A stretch of DNA of 64,000 nt from Bradyrhizobium sp. (GCF_004799405.1 NZ_SSMW01000002.1:1-64000), one strand, 5' to 3'. Shown: positions 51,488-60,371, counted from the stretch's first letter. Program-made: numbers and translations. The notes: a model not told the origin generated them from the letters alone.

Positions 51488-52918
51488 ATGGTCAACCGCA
51501 TGCAATTCTACATCGATGGCGCCTGGGTCGATCCGGTCGTCAAGAAATCCATACCCGTCGTCAATCCGGCGACCGAAGAAGCGATGTACGAGGTTGCGCT
51601 GGGCTCCAAGGCCGACGTCGACAAGGCGGTGGCCGCCGCCAGGCGCGCCTTCGAGACCTTCTCGCAGACCAGCCGCGAAGAGCGCGTCGCGCTGCTCGAA
51701 AAGATCATCGAGATCTACAAGACCCGCATGAAGGACATCGGCGCCGCCGTTTCCGACGAGATGGGCGCGCCGCTGCCGATGGCTGAGCGGCTGCAGGCCG
51801 GCGCCGGTCTCGGCCATATCACCAATACGCTCGAGGTTCTCAAGACCTACCACTTCGAGGAGCCGCTCGGCTCGGCGATGGTGGTGCGCGAGCCCGTCGG
51901 CGTCATCGGCATGATCACGCCGTGGAACTGGCCGCTGAACCAGATCGCCTGCAAGGTGGCGCCGGCGCTGGCCGCCGGTTGCACCATGATCCTCAAGCCA
52001 TCCGAATTCACGCCGTCGTCTGCGCTGATCTTCGCGGAAATCCTGCATGCGGCCGGCGTGCCGAAGGGGGTGTTCAACCTGATCAACGGCCTCGGCCCTG
52101 AAGTCGGTGCGGCCATGAGCGAGCATCCGGATATCGACATGATCTCGTTCACCGGCTCGACCCGCGCCGGCATCGACGTCGCCAAGCGCGCCGCGCCGAC
52201 CGTCAAGCGCGTCAGCCAGGAACTCGGCGGCAAGTCGCCGAACATCATTCTGGAAGGCGCCGATCTCGCCAAGGCCGTCACCGGCGGCGTGATGCACATG
52301 TTCAACAACTCCGGACAATCGTGCAATGCGCCGTCGCGGATGATCGTGCCGCTGTCGAAGATGAAGGAAGTCGCCGCCATCGCCAAGGGCGTCGCCGACA
52401 AGACCAAGGCCGGCGATCCCCGAGCCGAAGGCACTACCATCGGTCCGGTGGTGTCCCGCATCCAGTGGGACAAGATCCAGAAGCTGATCCAGAAGGGCAT
52501 CGAGGAAGGTGCAACCCTGGTGACCGGCGGCCCCGGCTTGCCGGAAGGCGTCAACAAGGGCTTCTATGTTCGTCCGACCATCTTCGCCGATGTCACCAAC
52601 GACATGACGATTGCGCGCGAGGAAATCTTCGGGCCGGTGCTGACCATCCTCGGCGCCAAGGACGAGGAAGACGCCGTCAAGATCGCCAACGACACGCCGT
52701 ACGGTCTTGCCGGTTACGTCTCCGCCGACACGGTTGAGACTGCGCGCCGGGTCGGCCGCAGGATCCGCGCCGGCAATGTCAACCTGCAGGGTGTTCCCAA
52801 CGACCGCTCCGCGCCGTTCGGCGGCTACAAGCAGTCCGGCAACGGCCGCGAATGGGGCCGTTACGGCATGGAAGAATATCTCGAAGTCAAGGCAGTCGCC
52901 GGCTTCAACGCCGCGTAA
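51488..52918 (+). CDS. NAD(P)-dependent aldehyde dehydrogenase
   Basis: An aldehyde-oxidising enzyme of 476 residues from ATG 51488, with AAGAGG 7 nt upstream. Conserved parts are TPWNWPLNQIACKVAPALAAG with the catalytic Asn near residue 146, FTGSTRAGIDVAKRAAP, the general base Glu in SQELGGKSPNIILEGAD near 244, the nucleophilic Cys in NNSGQSCNAPSRM near 278, and EEIFGPVLTIL. It is closed by a strong terminator. Its place before the sugar-acid locus makes a semialdehyde such as 2-oxoglutarate semialdehyde possible, but that is inference. Confidence 0.92.
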   Translation: MVNRMQFYIDGAWVDPVVKKSIPVVNPATEEAMYEVALGSKADVDKAVAAARRAFETFSQTSREERVALLEKIIEIYKTRMKDIGAAVSDEMGAPLPMAERLQAGAGLGHITNTLEVLKTYHFEEPLGSAMVVREPVGVIGMITPWNWPLNQIACKVAPALAAGCTMILKPSEFTPSSALIFAEILHAAGVPKGVFNLINGLGPEVGAAMSEHPDIDMISFTGSTRAGIDVAKRAAPTVKRVSQELGGKSPNIILEGADLAKAVTGGVMHMFNNSGQSCNAPSRMIVPLSKMKEVAAIAKGVADKTKAGDPRAEGTTIGPVVSRIQWDKIQKLIQKGIEEGATLVTGGPGLPEGVNKGFYVRPTIFADVTNDMTIAREEIFGPVLTILGAKDEEDAVKIANDTPYGLAGYVSADTVETARRVGRRIRAGNVNLQGVPNDRSAPFGGYKQSGNGREWGRYGMEEYLEVKAVAGFNAA

Positions 52919-52939
52919 TCGTCAGCGCGCTGTCGCAAG

Positions 52940-52974
52940 CGCCGGGACGGGGATGATCCCGTTCCGGCGTTTTT
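52940..52974 (+). terminator. Intrinsic terminator after aldehyde dehydrogenase
   Basis: CGCCGGGACGGG pairs with CCCGTTCCGGCG (52958-52969; one G-T pair in 12), followed directly by TTTTT at 52970-52974. It is 22 nt after the aldehyde dehydrogenase stop and 47 nt before the next gene, so that gene probably has its own promoter. Confidence 0.88.
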
Positions 52975-53020
52975 GCGTTTTGGGGATGACGCGTGGAGAG
53001 GGATTGCGTAAATCACGAAT

Positions 53021-54145
53021 ATGACTTCTGCCTTCAAGATCCGCAGCCTGCAGGCGTTCTGCTACCGCTATCCGCTGACGACGCCGGTGGTGACCTCGTT
53101 CGGCGAGATGCGCGACCGACCCGCGGTGTTCGTCCGCCTCGAGGATGACGACGGCCAATGCGGCTGGGGCGAGTTGTGGTGCAATTTCCCGGCCGTCGGT
53201 CCCGAGCATCGCACGCGCCTGATCAACGAAATGCTGGCGCCGATGCTGGCCGGGCGCGCGGTGACCCATCCTTCCGAAGTGTTCGAGGATTTGAGCGCCG
53301 CGACTTCCGTGCTGGCGCTGCAGTCGGGTGAGCCCGGCCCGTTCGCGCAGGCGATCGCCGGCATCGATATCGCGCTGTGGGATTTGTTCGCCAAGCGCGC
53401 AAAAACGCCGCTGTGGCGGCTGCTCGGCGGCGCGTCGGGGCGCATGCGCGTCTATGCCAGCGGCCTCAATCCGACCGGCAGCGTGGCGATGGCGGAGGCG
53501 GCGATGCGCCGCGGCCATCGCGCTTTCAAGCTGAAAATCGGTTTCGATCCGGAACGCGACCGCGCCAACCTTCGCGAACTGCGAAAGCTCGCCGGCGATG
53601 GCTTTCTCGCCACCGACGTCAATCAGGGCTGGTCGATCGAGAAGGCGCTGCAATTGGCCCCGCCGCTGGGAGATTTCAGGCTGGCCTGGCTGGAAGAGCC
53701 GCTGCGCGCCGACCGTCCCTGGAGCGAATGGCGCCGCCTGCAAGAGGGCTCAACGCTTCCAATAGCCGGGGGTGAAAACATCGCAGGCCGCGAAAATTTT
53801 GCGGCGGCGCTGAAAGAAGGCGTCTTGAGCGTCGTTCAGCCGGATGCCGCCAAATGGGGCGGCATCACTGGCTGCATCGCGGTGGCGCGCGAAATCGTTG
53901 CCGCAAAGCGCATCTATTGCCCGCATTTCCTCGGCGCCGGCATTGGTCTATTGACGTCGGCGCATCTGCTTGCGGGCAGCGGCGGTGGCGGGTTGCTGGA
54001 GGTCGACAGCAACGACAACCCGCTGCGCCAGCAGTTCTGCGGCGCGATCGCCGACATCAAAGACGGCGAGATCGTGCTGCCGGAAACACCGGGTCTAGGC
54101 ATCGAGCCGGATATCGCGGCAATCGAGAAGTACAGGACGATGTAG
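53021..54145 (+). CDS. Mandelate racemase/muconate lactonizing enzyme family protein (probable sugar-acid dehydratase)
   Basis: An enolase-superfamily enzyme of 374 residues. A K-x-K acid/base pair is in AFKLKIGFDPERD near residue 169. Metal ligands are Asp in LATDVNQGW, Glu in LAWLEEPL and Glu in IAGGENIAG, and the opposing His is in YCPHFLGAGIGL near 306. This residue set is that of aldonate or aldarate dehydratases and mandelate racemase. Together with the lactonase, uronate dehydrogenase-like enzyme, IlvD-type dehydratase and TRAP importer downstream, dehydration of an aldaric or aldonic acid is the best guess. Confidence 0.87.
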   Translation: MTSAFKIRSLQAFCYRYPLTTPVVTSFGEMRDRPAVFVRLEDDDGQCGWGELWCNFPAVGPEHRTRLINEMLAPMLAGRAVTHPSEVFEDLSAATSVLALQSGEPGPFAQAIAGIDIALWDLFAKRAKTPLWRLLGGASGRMRVYASGLNPTGSVAMAEAAMRRGHRAFKLKIGFDPERDRANLRELRKLAGDGFLATDVNQGWSIEKALQLAPPLGDFRLAWLEEPLRADRPWSEWRRLQEGSTLPIAGGENIAGRENFAAALKEGVLSVVQPDAAKWGGITGCIAVAREIVAAKRIYCPHFLGAGIGLLTSAHLLAGSGGGGLLEVDSNDNPLRQQFCGAIADIKDGEIVLPETPGLGIEPDIAAIEKYRTM

Positions 54146-54147
54146 GC

Positions 54148-55116
54148 CTATCCCCCGAGCGCGCCCTGGGTGTTGACATAGAGCGCATAGATCGACTGGC
54201 TCGCGGCCATGAACAGCCGGTTGCGCTTCAATCCGCCGAAGCACAGATTGGCGCAGCGTTCGGGCAGCGCGATGCGGCCGATCAGGACGCCGTCGGGCGC
54301 GAACACCACGACGCCGTCGAGTTCGGGATCGCCCATGCCCCAGCCGCACCACAGGTTGCCGTCGATGTCGGCGCGCATGCCGTCGGGGGTGCCGGGGCCG
54401 GCGTCGACAAAGACGCGTTTGTTGGAAACCGTGTCGCCGCTTGCCGATACGTCGTAGGCGAGGATCTTGCGGGTCGGCTCGCCGCGGGATTCGATGACGT
54501 AGAGGATTTTTTCATCTGGCGAGAAACAAAGGCCGTTGGGGCCGAGCACGCCGGTGCGGACGATCGTGGCCTTTCCAGTCTTGCCGTCGATCCGGTAGAC
54601 GTTCATGTCGATCTCGGGTTCGGCCTTGTAGCCCTCGTAGTTGCCGAGCAGGCCGAAAATCGGATCAGTGAACCAGATCGAGCCGTCGGATTTCACCACC
54701 ACGTCGTTCGGCGAGTTCAGCCGTTTGCCTTCGAAATTGTCCATCAGCACCGTGATCGAACCGTCATATTCGGTTCGCACCACGCGGCGTCCGCCATGCT
54801 CGCAGCCGATCAGGCGGCCCTGGCGGTCGCGGGTATGGCCGTTGGTGAAGTTCGACGGCTTGCGGTAGATGCTGACCGCGCCGGTTTCCTCTTCCCACTT
54901 GATGATGCGGTTGTTGGGAATGTCGCTGCACAACAGGTAGCGTCCGTCGCCGACCCACACCGGCCCCTCGGCCCAGCGCAGCCCCGTGGTCAACCGTTCC
55001 ACGGCGGAGAGTTTCAGCCAGTATTTTTCAAAGCGTGGATCGAGGGCATGGATCGCCGGATCGGGATAACAGGTCGCCGGCTGCCAGCCGGCGCGGGGGG
55101 ATTTTGTCTCGGACAT
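54148..55116 (-). CDS. SMP-30/gluconolactonase family protein
   Basis: A six-bladed beta-propeller lactonase of 322 residues from ATG 55116 (MSETKSPRAG); a longer frame is open upstream but would cover the divergent gene's promoter. Metal and catalytic positions are Glu in TTGLRWAEGPVW, Asn and Asp in NSPNDVVVKSDGSIWFTDP, and Asp in PDGMRADIDGNLW. It would hydrolyse a sugar lactone to the free acid, the step after uronate oxidation. It ends 2 nt from the stop of the enolase-family gene and diverges from the uronate-dehydrogenase-like gene. Confidence 0.9.
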   Translation of the reverse strand: MSETKSPRAGWQPATCYPDPAIHALDPRFEKYWLKLSAVERLTTGLRWAEGPVWVGDGRYLLCSDIPNNRIIKWEEETGAVSIYRKPSNFTNGHTRDRQGRLIGCEHGGRRVVRTEYDGSITVLMDNFEGKRLNSPNDVVVKSDGSIWFTDPIFGLLGNYEGYKAEPEIDMNVYRIDGKTGKATIVRTGVLGPNGLCFSPDEKILYVIESRGEPTRKILAYDVSASGDTVSNKRVFVDAGPGTPDGMRADIDGNLWCGWGMGDPELDGVVVFAPDGVLIGRIALPERCANLCFGGLKRNRLFMAASQSIYALYVNTQGALGG

Positions 55117-55207
55117 TTGCTGTTCTCGTTGTTGCGTTTCCTCGCGTTCTGGTTTGCTATCATTGTCGGCCAAGGACCGCAAATCGGTCGCAGAAACGAG
55201 GGAAGAA

Positions 55208-56026
55208 ATGCCACGCATATTGATGACCGGCGCATCGGGGGGAATCGGGACGGCCTTGCGCAAATTGTTGCCGCCGATTTATCCGGACCTGCTGCTGAGC
55301 GACCGCGAGGCGCCCGCCGAGCTTGGTCCGATAGAGAAGTTCAAGGCGGCCGAACTGTCCGATCTGGCGCAGGTCGAGGCGATCTGCGACGGCGTCGACG
55401 GTATTTTGCATTTCGGCGGATTTTCGGTCGAGGGTCCGTGGGACGCGATCCTGCAGTCCAACATCATCGGCTGCTACAATCTGTTCGAGGCCGCGCGCAA
55501 GAAGGGCGTCAAGCGCATCGTGTTCGCCTCGTCGAACCACGCGGTCGGGTTCTATCCGCGCCATCACCGCATCGGCACCGACGTGACGGCGCGGCCGGAC
55601 AGCCGCTATGGCGTCAGCAAGGCGTTCGGCGAGGCGCTGGGCGCACTCTATGCCGACAAGCACGGTCTTGGCGTCACCTGCATCCGGATCGGCAATTTCG
55701 GCGACAAGCCGCTGGATCATCGCCGGCTCGCGATCTGGCTCAAGCCCGAAGACCTGGTCCAGCTCTGCCGGATCGGGCTCGATCATCCGGGCATTGATTT
55801 CGAGATTTTCTATGGCGCGTCTTACAACGAGCGCGCCTGGTGGGACAATCACCGCGCCTACGATCTCGGCTATCGCCCGACCGGCCGCGCCGAGGATTTT
55901 CGCGAACACGCCATGGCCGAACAGGCGAGGCTTCGGCCCGATCCGGTCGGCGATTTCTACCAGGGCGGCGCGTTCTGCAGCATGGAGTTCGACGGCGACG
56001 CCGGCAGGATCGTGGACTGGAAATAA
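55208..56026 (+). CDS. NAD-dependent sugar epimerase/dehydratase family enzyme, uronate dehydrogenase-like
   Basis: A short-chain-type extended oxidoreductase of 272 residues. The NAD motif is RILMTGASGGIGTALRKLL at the N-terminus, FASSNHAVGFYPRHH holds the Ser region, and the catalytic Y-x3-K is DSRYGVSKAFGEAL near residue 136. SNHAVGFY and a size close to 270 are features of uronate dehydrogenase, which turns glucuronate or galacturonate into an aldarolactone. That fits the divergent lactonase next door. An ATG at 55208 with GGAAG upstream is chosen as start. Confidence 0.85.
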   Translation: MPRILMTGASGGIGTALRKLLPPIYPDLLLSDREAPAELGPIEKFKAAELSDLAQVEAICDGVDGILHFGGFSVEGPWDAILQSNIIGCYNLFEAARKKGVKRIVFASSNHAVGFYPRHHRIGTDVTARPDSRYGVSKAFGEALGALYADKHGLGVTCIRIGNFGDKPLDHRRLAIWLKPEDLVQLCRIGLDHPGIDFEIFYGASYNERAWWDNHRAYDLGYRPTGRAEDFREHAMAEQARLRPDPVGDFYQGGAFCSMEFDGDAGRIVDWK

Positions 56027-56078
56027 CGATCAAAGTTTAAGCCCAAGCTTGAAGTATTGCTTCGAGATTGCGACAACG

Positions 56079-56206
56079 ACGGTGAGCACCCTCTCCCCTT
56101 GTGGGAGACGGTTGGGGTGAGGGGTCACGGTCTATCGATGGACCTTAATCCCTCACCCGGATCGCATCTAACGATGCGATCCGACCTCTCCCACAAGGGG
56201 AGAGGT
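56079..56206. repeat. 128-bp complex palindromic repeat, family A copy 2
   Basis: Same length and structure as 25151-25278: outer arms built on CTCTCCCCTTGTGGGAG and CTCCCACAAGGGGAGAG, inner arms GGGGTGAGGGG/CCCTCACCC and GGATCGCAT/ATGCGATCC. I count 11 mismatches between the copies. Changes within the outer arms are rare, which suggests the fold is maintained or the copies are recent. Confidence 0.9.
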
Positions 56207-56250
56207 AGTTGAACGTTGGCACTTGAGCCAAGTTGGAGAGGATACGACGC

Positions 56251-57966
56251 ATGGCTGACGGGCTTCGCAAGGGTTTGACGAGTTATGGCGACGCCGGGTT
56301 CTCGCTGTTCCTGCGCAAGGCCTTCATCAAGGCGATGGGCTATTCCGACGATGCGCTCAATCGCCCGATCGTCGGCATCACCAACACCCACAGCGACTAC
56401 AATCCCTGTCACGGCAACGTGCCGCAGATTATCGAAGCGGTGAAACGCGGCGCGATGCTGGCCGGTGCGATGCCGATGGTGTTTCCGACCATCTCGATTG
56501 CCGAAAGCTTTGCGTTCCCGACCTCGATGTATCTGCGCAATCTGATGGCGATGGACACCGAGGAAATGATCCGCGCCCAGCCGATGGACTCGGTGGTGGT
56601 GATCGGCGGCTGCGACAAGACCTTGCCGGCGCAGATCATGGCCGCCGTCAGCGCCGATCTGCCGACGGTGGTGATCCCGGTCGGGCCGATGGTGGTCGGT
56701 CATCACAAGGGCGAGGTGCTGGGCGCCTGCACCGATTGCCGGCGGCTTTGGGCCAAATTCCGCGCCGGTGAAATCGACGACGTCGAGATCGAGGCGGTCA
56801 ACGGCCGGCTCGCGCCTTCCGTCGGCACCTGCATGGTGATGGGTACCGCCTCTACCATGGCCTGCATCACGGAGTCGCTGGGACTGTCGCTGCCGATGAG
56901 CGCGACCATTCCGGCACCCCATGCCGAGCGTTTTCGTCTCGCGGAAGCCAGCGGCAAGGTCGCCGCCGAAATGGCCAGGGCGAAAGGCCCGCGGCCGAGC
57001 GAGTTGCTGACGCCCGCGGCGTTCAGGAATGCGCAAGTCGTGCTGCAGGCGATCGGTGGATCGACCAACGGCCTCATTCACCTCACGGCGATCGCCAATC
57101 GCACCGCACATCGCATCGATCTCGAAGCCTTCAACAGAATCGGCCGCGAGGTGCCCGTTCTGATCGACCTGAAGCCATCGGGTGCACACTACATGGAGCA
57201 TTTCCATCATGCCGGCGGCGTGCCGAGATTGATGGCGCAGCTCGGCGACCTCATCGATCTGGATGCCAGGACCATCACCGGCGCCACGTTGCGCGATGTG
57301 GTTGCCGGCGCCGAGGAGGTACCGGGACAGGACGTAATCCGCGCGCGAAAAAGTCCGATCAAGCCGGAAGGCGCGATGGCGGTGCTGCACGGCAATCTCG
57401 CGCCGCGCGGCGCCGTCATCAAGCATTCGGCGGCCAGCCCCAGGCTGTTGCAGCACACCGGCCGCGCCGTGGTGTTCGACTCGGTCGAGGACATGACGCT
57501 CCGGGTCGACGATCCCGATCTCGACGTCAATGCCGACGACGTGCTGGTGCTGCGCAACGCCGGGCCGAAGGGTGCGCCGGGCATGCCGGAAGCCGGCTAT
57601 CTGCCGATCCCGATGAAACTGGGGCGCGCCGGCGTCAAGGACATGGTGCGGATATCGGATGCGCGAATGAGCGGAACGGCATTCGGCACCATCGTGCTGC
57701 ACATCACTCCGGAATCCGCCGTGGGCGGCCCGTTGGCGCTGGTCCAAAACGGCGACATGATCCGGCTCGACGTTGCCAACCGCAGCATCGATCTTCTGAT
57801 CGACACTGCGGAGTTTAGAATACGCCAGGCAGCGTTGGCCCCGGCGGCGACGCCGGATTGGGCCAAACGCGGCTATGCGCATCTGTTCAATGAAACCATC
57901 CTGCAGGCCGACGAAGGCTGCGACTTCGATTTCATGCGCGGCACGGGACCGTCATCCTCCGGGTGA
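56251..57966 (+). CDS. IlvD/Edd family dehydratase (sugar-acid type)
   Basis: An iron-sulfur dehydratase of 571 residues from ATG 56251, with GGAGAGG upstream. It has GITNTHSDYNPCHGNVPQI near residues 37-55, cluster cysteines in VVIGGCDKTLPAQ, LGACTDCRRLW and SVGTCMVMGTASTMACITE, and the C-terminal RISDARMSGTAFGTIVLHI motif. Length and the GACTDCRRLW motif fit the pentonate/hexonate branch (L-arabonate, D-xylonate or similar) better than dihydroxy-acid dehydratase of valine synthesis. No ilv genes are near. The last codons lie within an inverted repeat. Confidence 0.88.
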   Translation: MADGLRKGLTSYGDAGFSLFLRKAFIKAMGYSDDALNRPIVGITNTHSDYNPCHGNVPQIIEAVKRGAMLAGAMPMVFPTISIAESFAFPTSMYLRNLMAMDTEEMIRAQPMDSVVVIGGCDKTLPAQIMAAVSADLPTVVIPVGPMVVGHHKGEVLGACTDCRRLWAKFRAGEIDDVEIEAVNGRLAPSVGTCMVMGTASTMACITESLGLSLPMSATIPAPHAERFRLAEASGKVAAEMARAKGPRPSELLTPAAFRNAQVVLQAIGGSTNGLIHLTAIANRTAHRIDLEAFNRIGREVPVLIDLKPSGAHYMEHFHHAGGVPRLMAQLGDLIDLDARTITGATLRDVVAGAEEVPGQDVIRARKSPIKPEGAMAVLHGNLAPRGAVIKHSAASPRLLQHTGRAVVFDSVEDMTLRVDDPDLDVNADDVLVLRNAGPKGAPGMPEAGYLPIPMKLGRAGVKDMVRISDARMSGTAFGTIVLHITPESAVGGPLALVQNGDMIRLDVANRSIDLLIDTAEFRIRQAALAPAATPDWAKRGYAHLFNETILQADEGCDFDFMRGTGPSSSG

Positions 57967-57995
57967 ACGCAATTGCGGTTCATCCCGGGGGTGAC
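57951..57995. terminator. Hairpin spanning the dehydratase stop codon
   Basis: GTCATCCTCCGGGTGAAC (from 57951) is inverted as GTTCATCCCGGGGGTGAC (to 57995) around GCAATTGCG. It covers the last five codons and the stop. No T run follows. It may end or process the dehydratase transcript, or be another intergenic repeat that has extended the reading frame. Confidence 0.5.
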
Positions 57996-58033
57996 GGAGC
58001 CCATTATCTCGCAGATGCGTTGCGCCCTTTGTT

Positions 58034-58093
58034 TGATTGACATTCAAACAACCCCGATGGGATGATTGAGAAAATCAAAACAGGGGGGAGACG
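58034..58093 (+). promoter_or_regulatory. Duplicated control block upstream of the first TRAP binding protein
   Basis: The block has TTGATTGACA near its left end, then CCCCGATGGGATGATTGA and AAAATCAAAACAGGGGG. TGATT (58063-58067) and AATCA (58073-58077) are inverted with 5 bp between, directly before the GGGGGGAG ribosome site. The same block occurs at 59151-59210. It could be an operator or an mRNA hairpin adjoining the ribosome site. Confidence 0.6.
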
Positions 58094-59095
58094 ATGGTCA
58101 AGTTGAGAGGAATTCTCGGTGCGGTCGTGGCCGCGTCGGCGATCATGATGGCGACAAGCGCGAGCGCGCAGGAGGTGAAGCATTATCGCTTCGCCTACGA
58201 CCAGCCCAAGACGACGGGTTACGGAATCCTCGGCGATATCTTCAGCGACAAGCTGAAGGAGCTAAGCAAGGGCACCATGCTGATCGAGCAATATCCCGGC
58301 GCGCAGCTCGGGCAGGAGCCGCAAGTCCTGCAACTGGTGAAAGCGGGAGACGTGGAGTTCTGCATTTCCTCCTCGGCCAATGCCGCTACGCTGTCGCCGC
58401 AGGCCGGCGTGATGTCGATGCATTTCCTGTTCCGCTCCGAAGCGCACCTCGTCAAGGCGATCGCGGATCCCAGGGTGTCCGCGGAGGTCAAGGCGATGAT
58501 CGCGGATACGGTGCAGGGCGCGCGCGTCATCGCGCTCTCGACGCTCGGGCTTCGCAGCATGTATTCGAAGCGCGAGATCAAGAAGGTCGACGACATGAAA
58601 GGCCTCAAGGTGCGGGTGCAGGCGACGCCGACCGAGGACACCATGTTCCCGGCCTATGGCGCGCAGGTCGTGCACATGCCGTTCGGCAGCGTCTACACCT
58701 CGCTGCAGACCGGCGTGGTCGATGTCGCCGAAAACGGCGTCAACGTTTACCTCGCCAACAAGCACTATGAAGTAGCCCCGGTGCTTTCGATGACCGAACA
58801 CGAGGCCAACAACAGCCTGGTCTGGGTCAGCGACAAGCTGTGGAACAGCCTGACGCCGGAGCAACAGGGCTGGGTGCAAGCCGCCGCCGACGAGGTCAAC
58901 AAGAACCAGCCGGCGAAGGCGATCGAACTCGAGCATCAATCGCAGGACAAGCTGAAGGCGATGGGCGTCAAGGTCGTCACCGACGTCGACAAATCCGGTT
59001 TCATCAAGGTCGCCGACCCCTATCTTGACAAGCTCTCCAAGGAGCTTGGCCCGCACGCCGAGAAGATCAAGGACCTGATCCGGTCGATTAATTAG
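58094..59095 (+). CDS. TRAP transporter substrate-binding protein DctP, copy 1
   Basis: A periplasmic binding protein of 333 residues for a TRAP transporter. Signal peptide to about ATSASAQ, then EVKHYRFAYDQPKTTGYGI. The family arginine that grips the ligand carboxylate is R174 in LKVRVQATPTEDTMF, and ENGVNVYLANKHYEVAPVLSMTEHE follows. The next gene is a paralogue of identical length and with the same upstream block, so this is a tandem duplication. Ligands of the family are organic and sugar acids; context suggests a uronate or aldarate. Confidence 0.93.
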   Translation: MVKLRGILGAVVAASAIMMATSASAQEVKHYRFAYDQPKTTGYGILGDIFSDKLKELSKGTMLIEQYPGAQLGQEPQVLQLVKAGDVEFCISSSANAATLSPQAGVMSMHFLFRSEAHLVKAIADPRVSAEVKAMIADTVQGARVIALSTLGLRSMYSKREIKKVDDMKGLKVRVQATPTEDTMFPAYGAQVVHMPFGSVYTSLQTGVVDVAENGVNVYLANKHYEVAPVLSMTEHEANNSLVWVSDKLWNSLTPEQQGWVQAAADEVNKNQPAKAIELEHQSQDKLKAMGVKVVTDVDKSGFIKVADPYLDKLSKELGPHAEKIKDLIRSIN

Positions 59096-59150
59096 AGCAT
59101 CTGCACTCGTCGTCCCGGCGTTTCACCGGGCCGACGAGATGGCCCGATGT

Positions 59151-59210
59151 CTGATTGACAATCCTGTTACCCCGATGGGATGATTGAAAAAATCAAAACA
59201 GGGGGAAGCT
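59151..59210 (+). promoter_or_regulatory. Duplicated control block upstream of the second TRAP binding protein
   Basis: It repeats the block at 58034-58093: TGATTGACA, CCCCGATGGGATGATTGA and AAATCAAAACAGGGGG are kept. The inverted pair TGATT (59181-59185) and AATCA (59191-59195) has the same 5-bp spacing and lies 15 nt before the start codon. Confidence 0.6.
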
Positions 59211-60212
59211 TTGAACAATCCAGGAAAAATAGTCGCTGCGGCGGTCGCGGCGGCGGCAATGGTTTTTACCACCGGCGCCGGCGGGCAGGAGGTGAAGCAC
59301 TATCGTTTCGCCCACGACCAGCAGCTCAATTCCGGCTACAGCGTCGCCTACGATATATTTTCCGCCAGGCTCAAGGAATTGAGCAAGGGGAGCATGCTGG
59401 TCGACCAGTATCCCGGCGCGCAGCTCGGACAGGAGCCGCAGATCCTGCAGCTCGTCAAATCGGGCGATATCGATTTTGCGGTCGTCTCTTCCGCCAATAC
59501 CTCGACGATCTCGCCGCAAGCCGGCGTGATGTCGCTGCATTTCCTGTTCCGCTCCGAGGCGCACGACATCAAGGCGATGGGCGACCAGAAAGTCTTTGAA
59601 GCGATCCGGGACATGATCGACGACACCGCGCCCGGCATTCATGCGATCGGGCTTGCCACCCAGGGTTTCCGCAACATGTATGGCAAGAAGGAAGTCCACA
59701 AGGTCGAGGACCTCAAGGGCTACAAGGTTCGGGTCCAGGCAACCGCGACCGAGGACACGATGTTTGCCGCCTATGGCGCCCAGACCGTGCACATGCCGTT
59801 CGGCAGCGTCTATACTTCGCTGCAAACCGGCGTGGTGGATTTCGGCGAAAACGGCGTCAACGTCTACCTCATCAACAAGCACTATGAAGTGGCGCCCGTG
59901 CTCTCGATGACCGAGCACGAGGCCAACAACGCCATCGTCTGGATCAGCGACAAACTGTGGCAAAGCCTCAGCGCCGAGCAGAAGCAATGGGTTCTGACCG
60001 CCGCAAAGGACGTCAGTGCGCAGGAGCCGAAGCGGGCTTTCGAGCTCGAACGCTCGGCGGCGACGAAACTCGAGAAGCTGGGCGTCAAGATCGTCACCGA
60101 TGTCGACAAGACGGGTTTTCAGAAAATCGCCGATCCCTATCTCGACAAGCTTGCCAAGGAACTCGGCTCGCACGCCGACAAGATCAAGACCCTGATCCGG
60201 GCGATCGACTAG
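59211..60212 (+). CDS. TRAP transporter substrate-binding protein DctP, copy 2 (TTG start)
   Basis: A paralogue of the preceding protein, also 333 residues when started at TTG 59211, which aligns exactly with the ATG of copy 1 relative to GGGGGAAG. A frame-open TTG at 59184 lies inside the conserved non-coding block and is rejected. Long stretches match copy 1, for example EVKHYRFAHDQ, YPGAQLGQEPQ, GVMSLHFLFRSEAH and HYEVAPVLSMTEHEANN, and R174 is kept in YKVRVQATATEDTMF. Differences near the ligand site may give different specificity for the shared DctQM. Confidence 0.92.
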   Translation: MNNPGKIVAAAVAAAAMVFTTGAGGQEVKHYRFAHDQQLNSGYSVAYDIFSARLKELSKGSMLVDQYPGAQLGQEPQILQLVKSGDIDFAVVSSANTSTISPQAGVMSLHFLFRSEAHDIKAMGDQKVFEAIRDMIDDTAPGIHAIGLATQGFRNMYGKKEVHKVEDLKGYKVRVQATATEDTMFAAYGAQTVHMPFGSVYTSLQTGVVDFGENGVNVYLINKHYEVAPVLSMTEHEANNAIVWISDKLWQSLSAEQKQWVLTAAKDVSAQEPKRAFELERSAATKLEKLGVKIVTDVDKTGFQKIADPYLDKLAKELGSHADKIKTLIRAID

Positions 60213-60228
60213 GCGGCTGAAATAGCAT

Positions 60229-60340
60229 CGTCATGCCCGGCCTTGTGCCGGGCATCCACGTCTTACTTCACGCTGCATCAGGACGTGGATGGCCGGGATA
60301 TCTAGCGCGAAGACGTGCTTCGCACTTTTGCCCGGCCATG
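60229..60340. repeat. Palindromic intergenic repeat, family B copy 2
   Basis: CGTCATGCCCGGCCTTGTG and GCCGGGCATCCACGTCTT form the left part, CGTGGATGGCCGGG and CCCGGCCATG the right. The ATCCACGTCTT core and CCGGGC arms match the element at 21111-21203, but this copy has a longer right part. It separates the second binding protein from dctQ. Confidence 0.7.
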
Positions 60341-60371
60341 AAGAAAAGCCGGGACGACGGAGAACCTGACG

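Noticed and set aside
53854..55797. A 647-codon plus-strand frame crossing three genes
   Set aside because: It runs through the enolase-family, lactonase and uronate dehydrogenase genes without any recognisable domain.
56251..57966. IlvD of valine/isoleucine synthesis
   Set aside because: Context is sugar-acid catabolism, no ilv genes are near, and the cysteine motifs look like the pentonate dehydratase branch.
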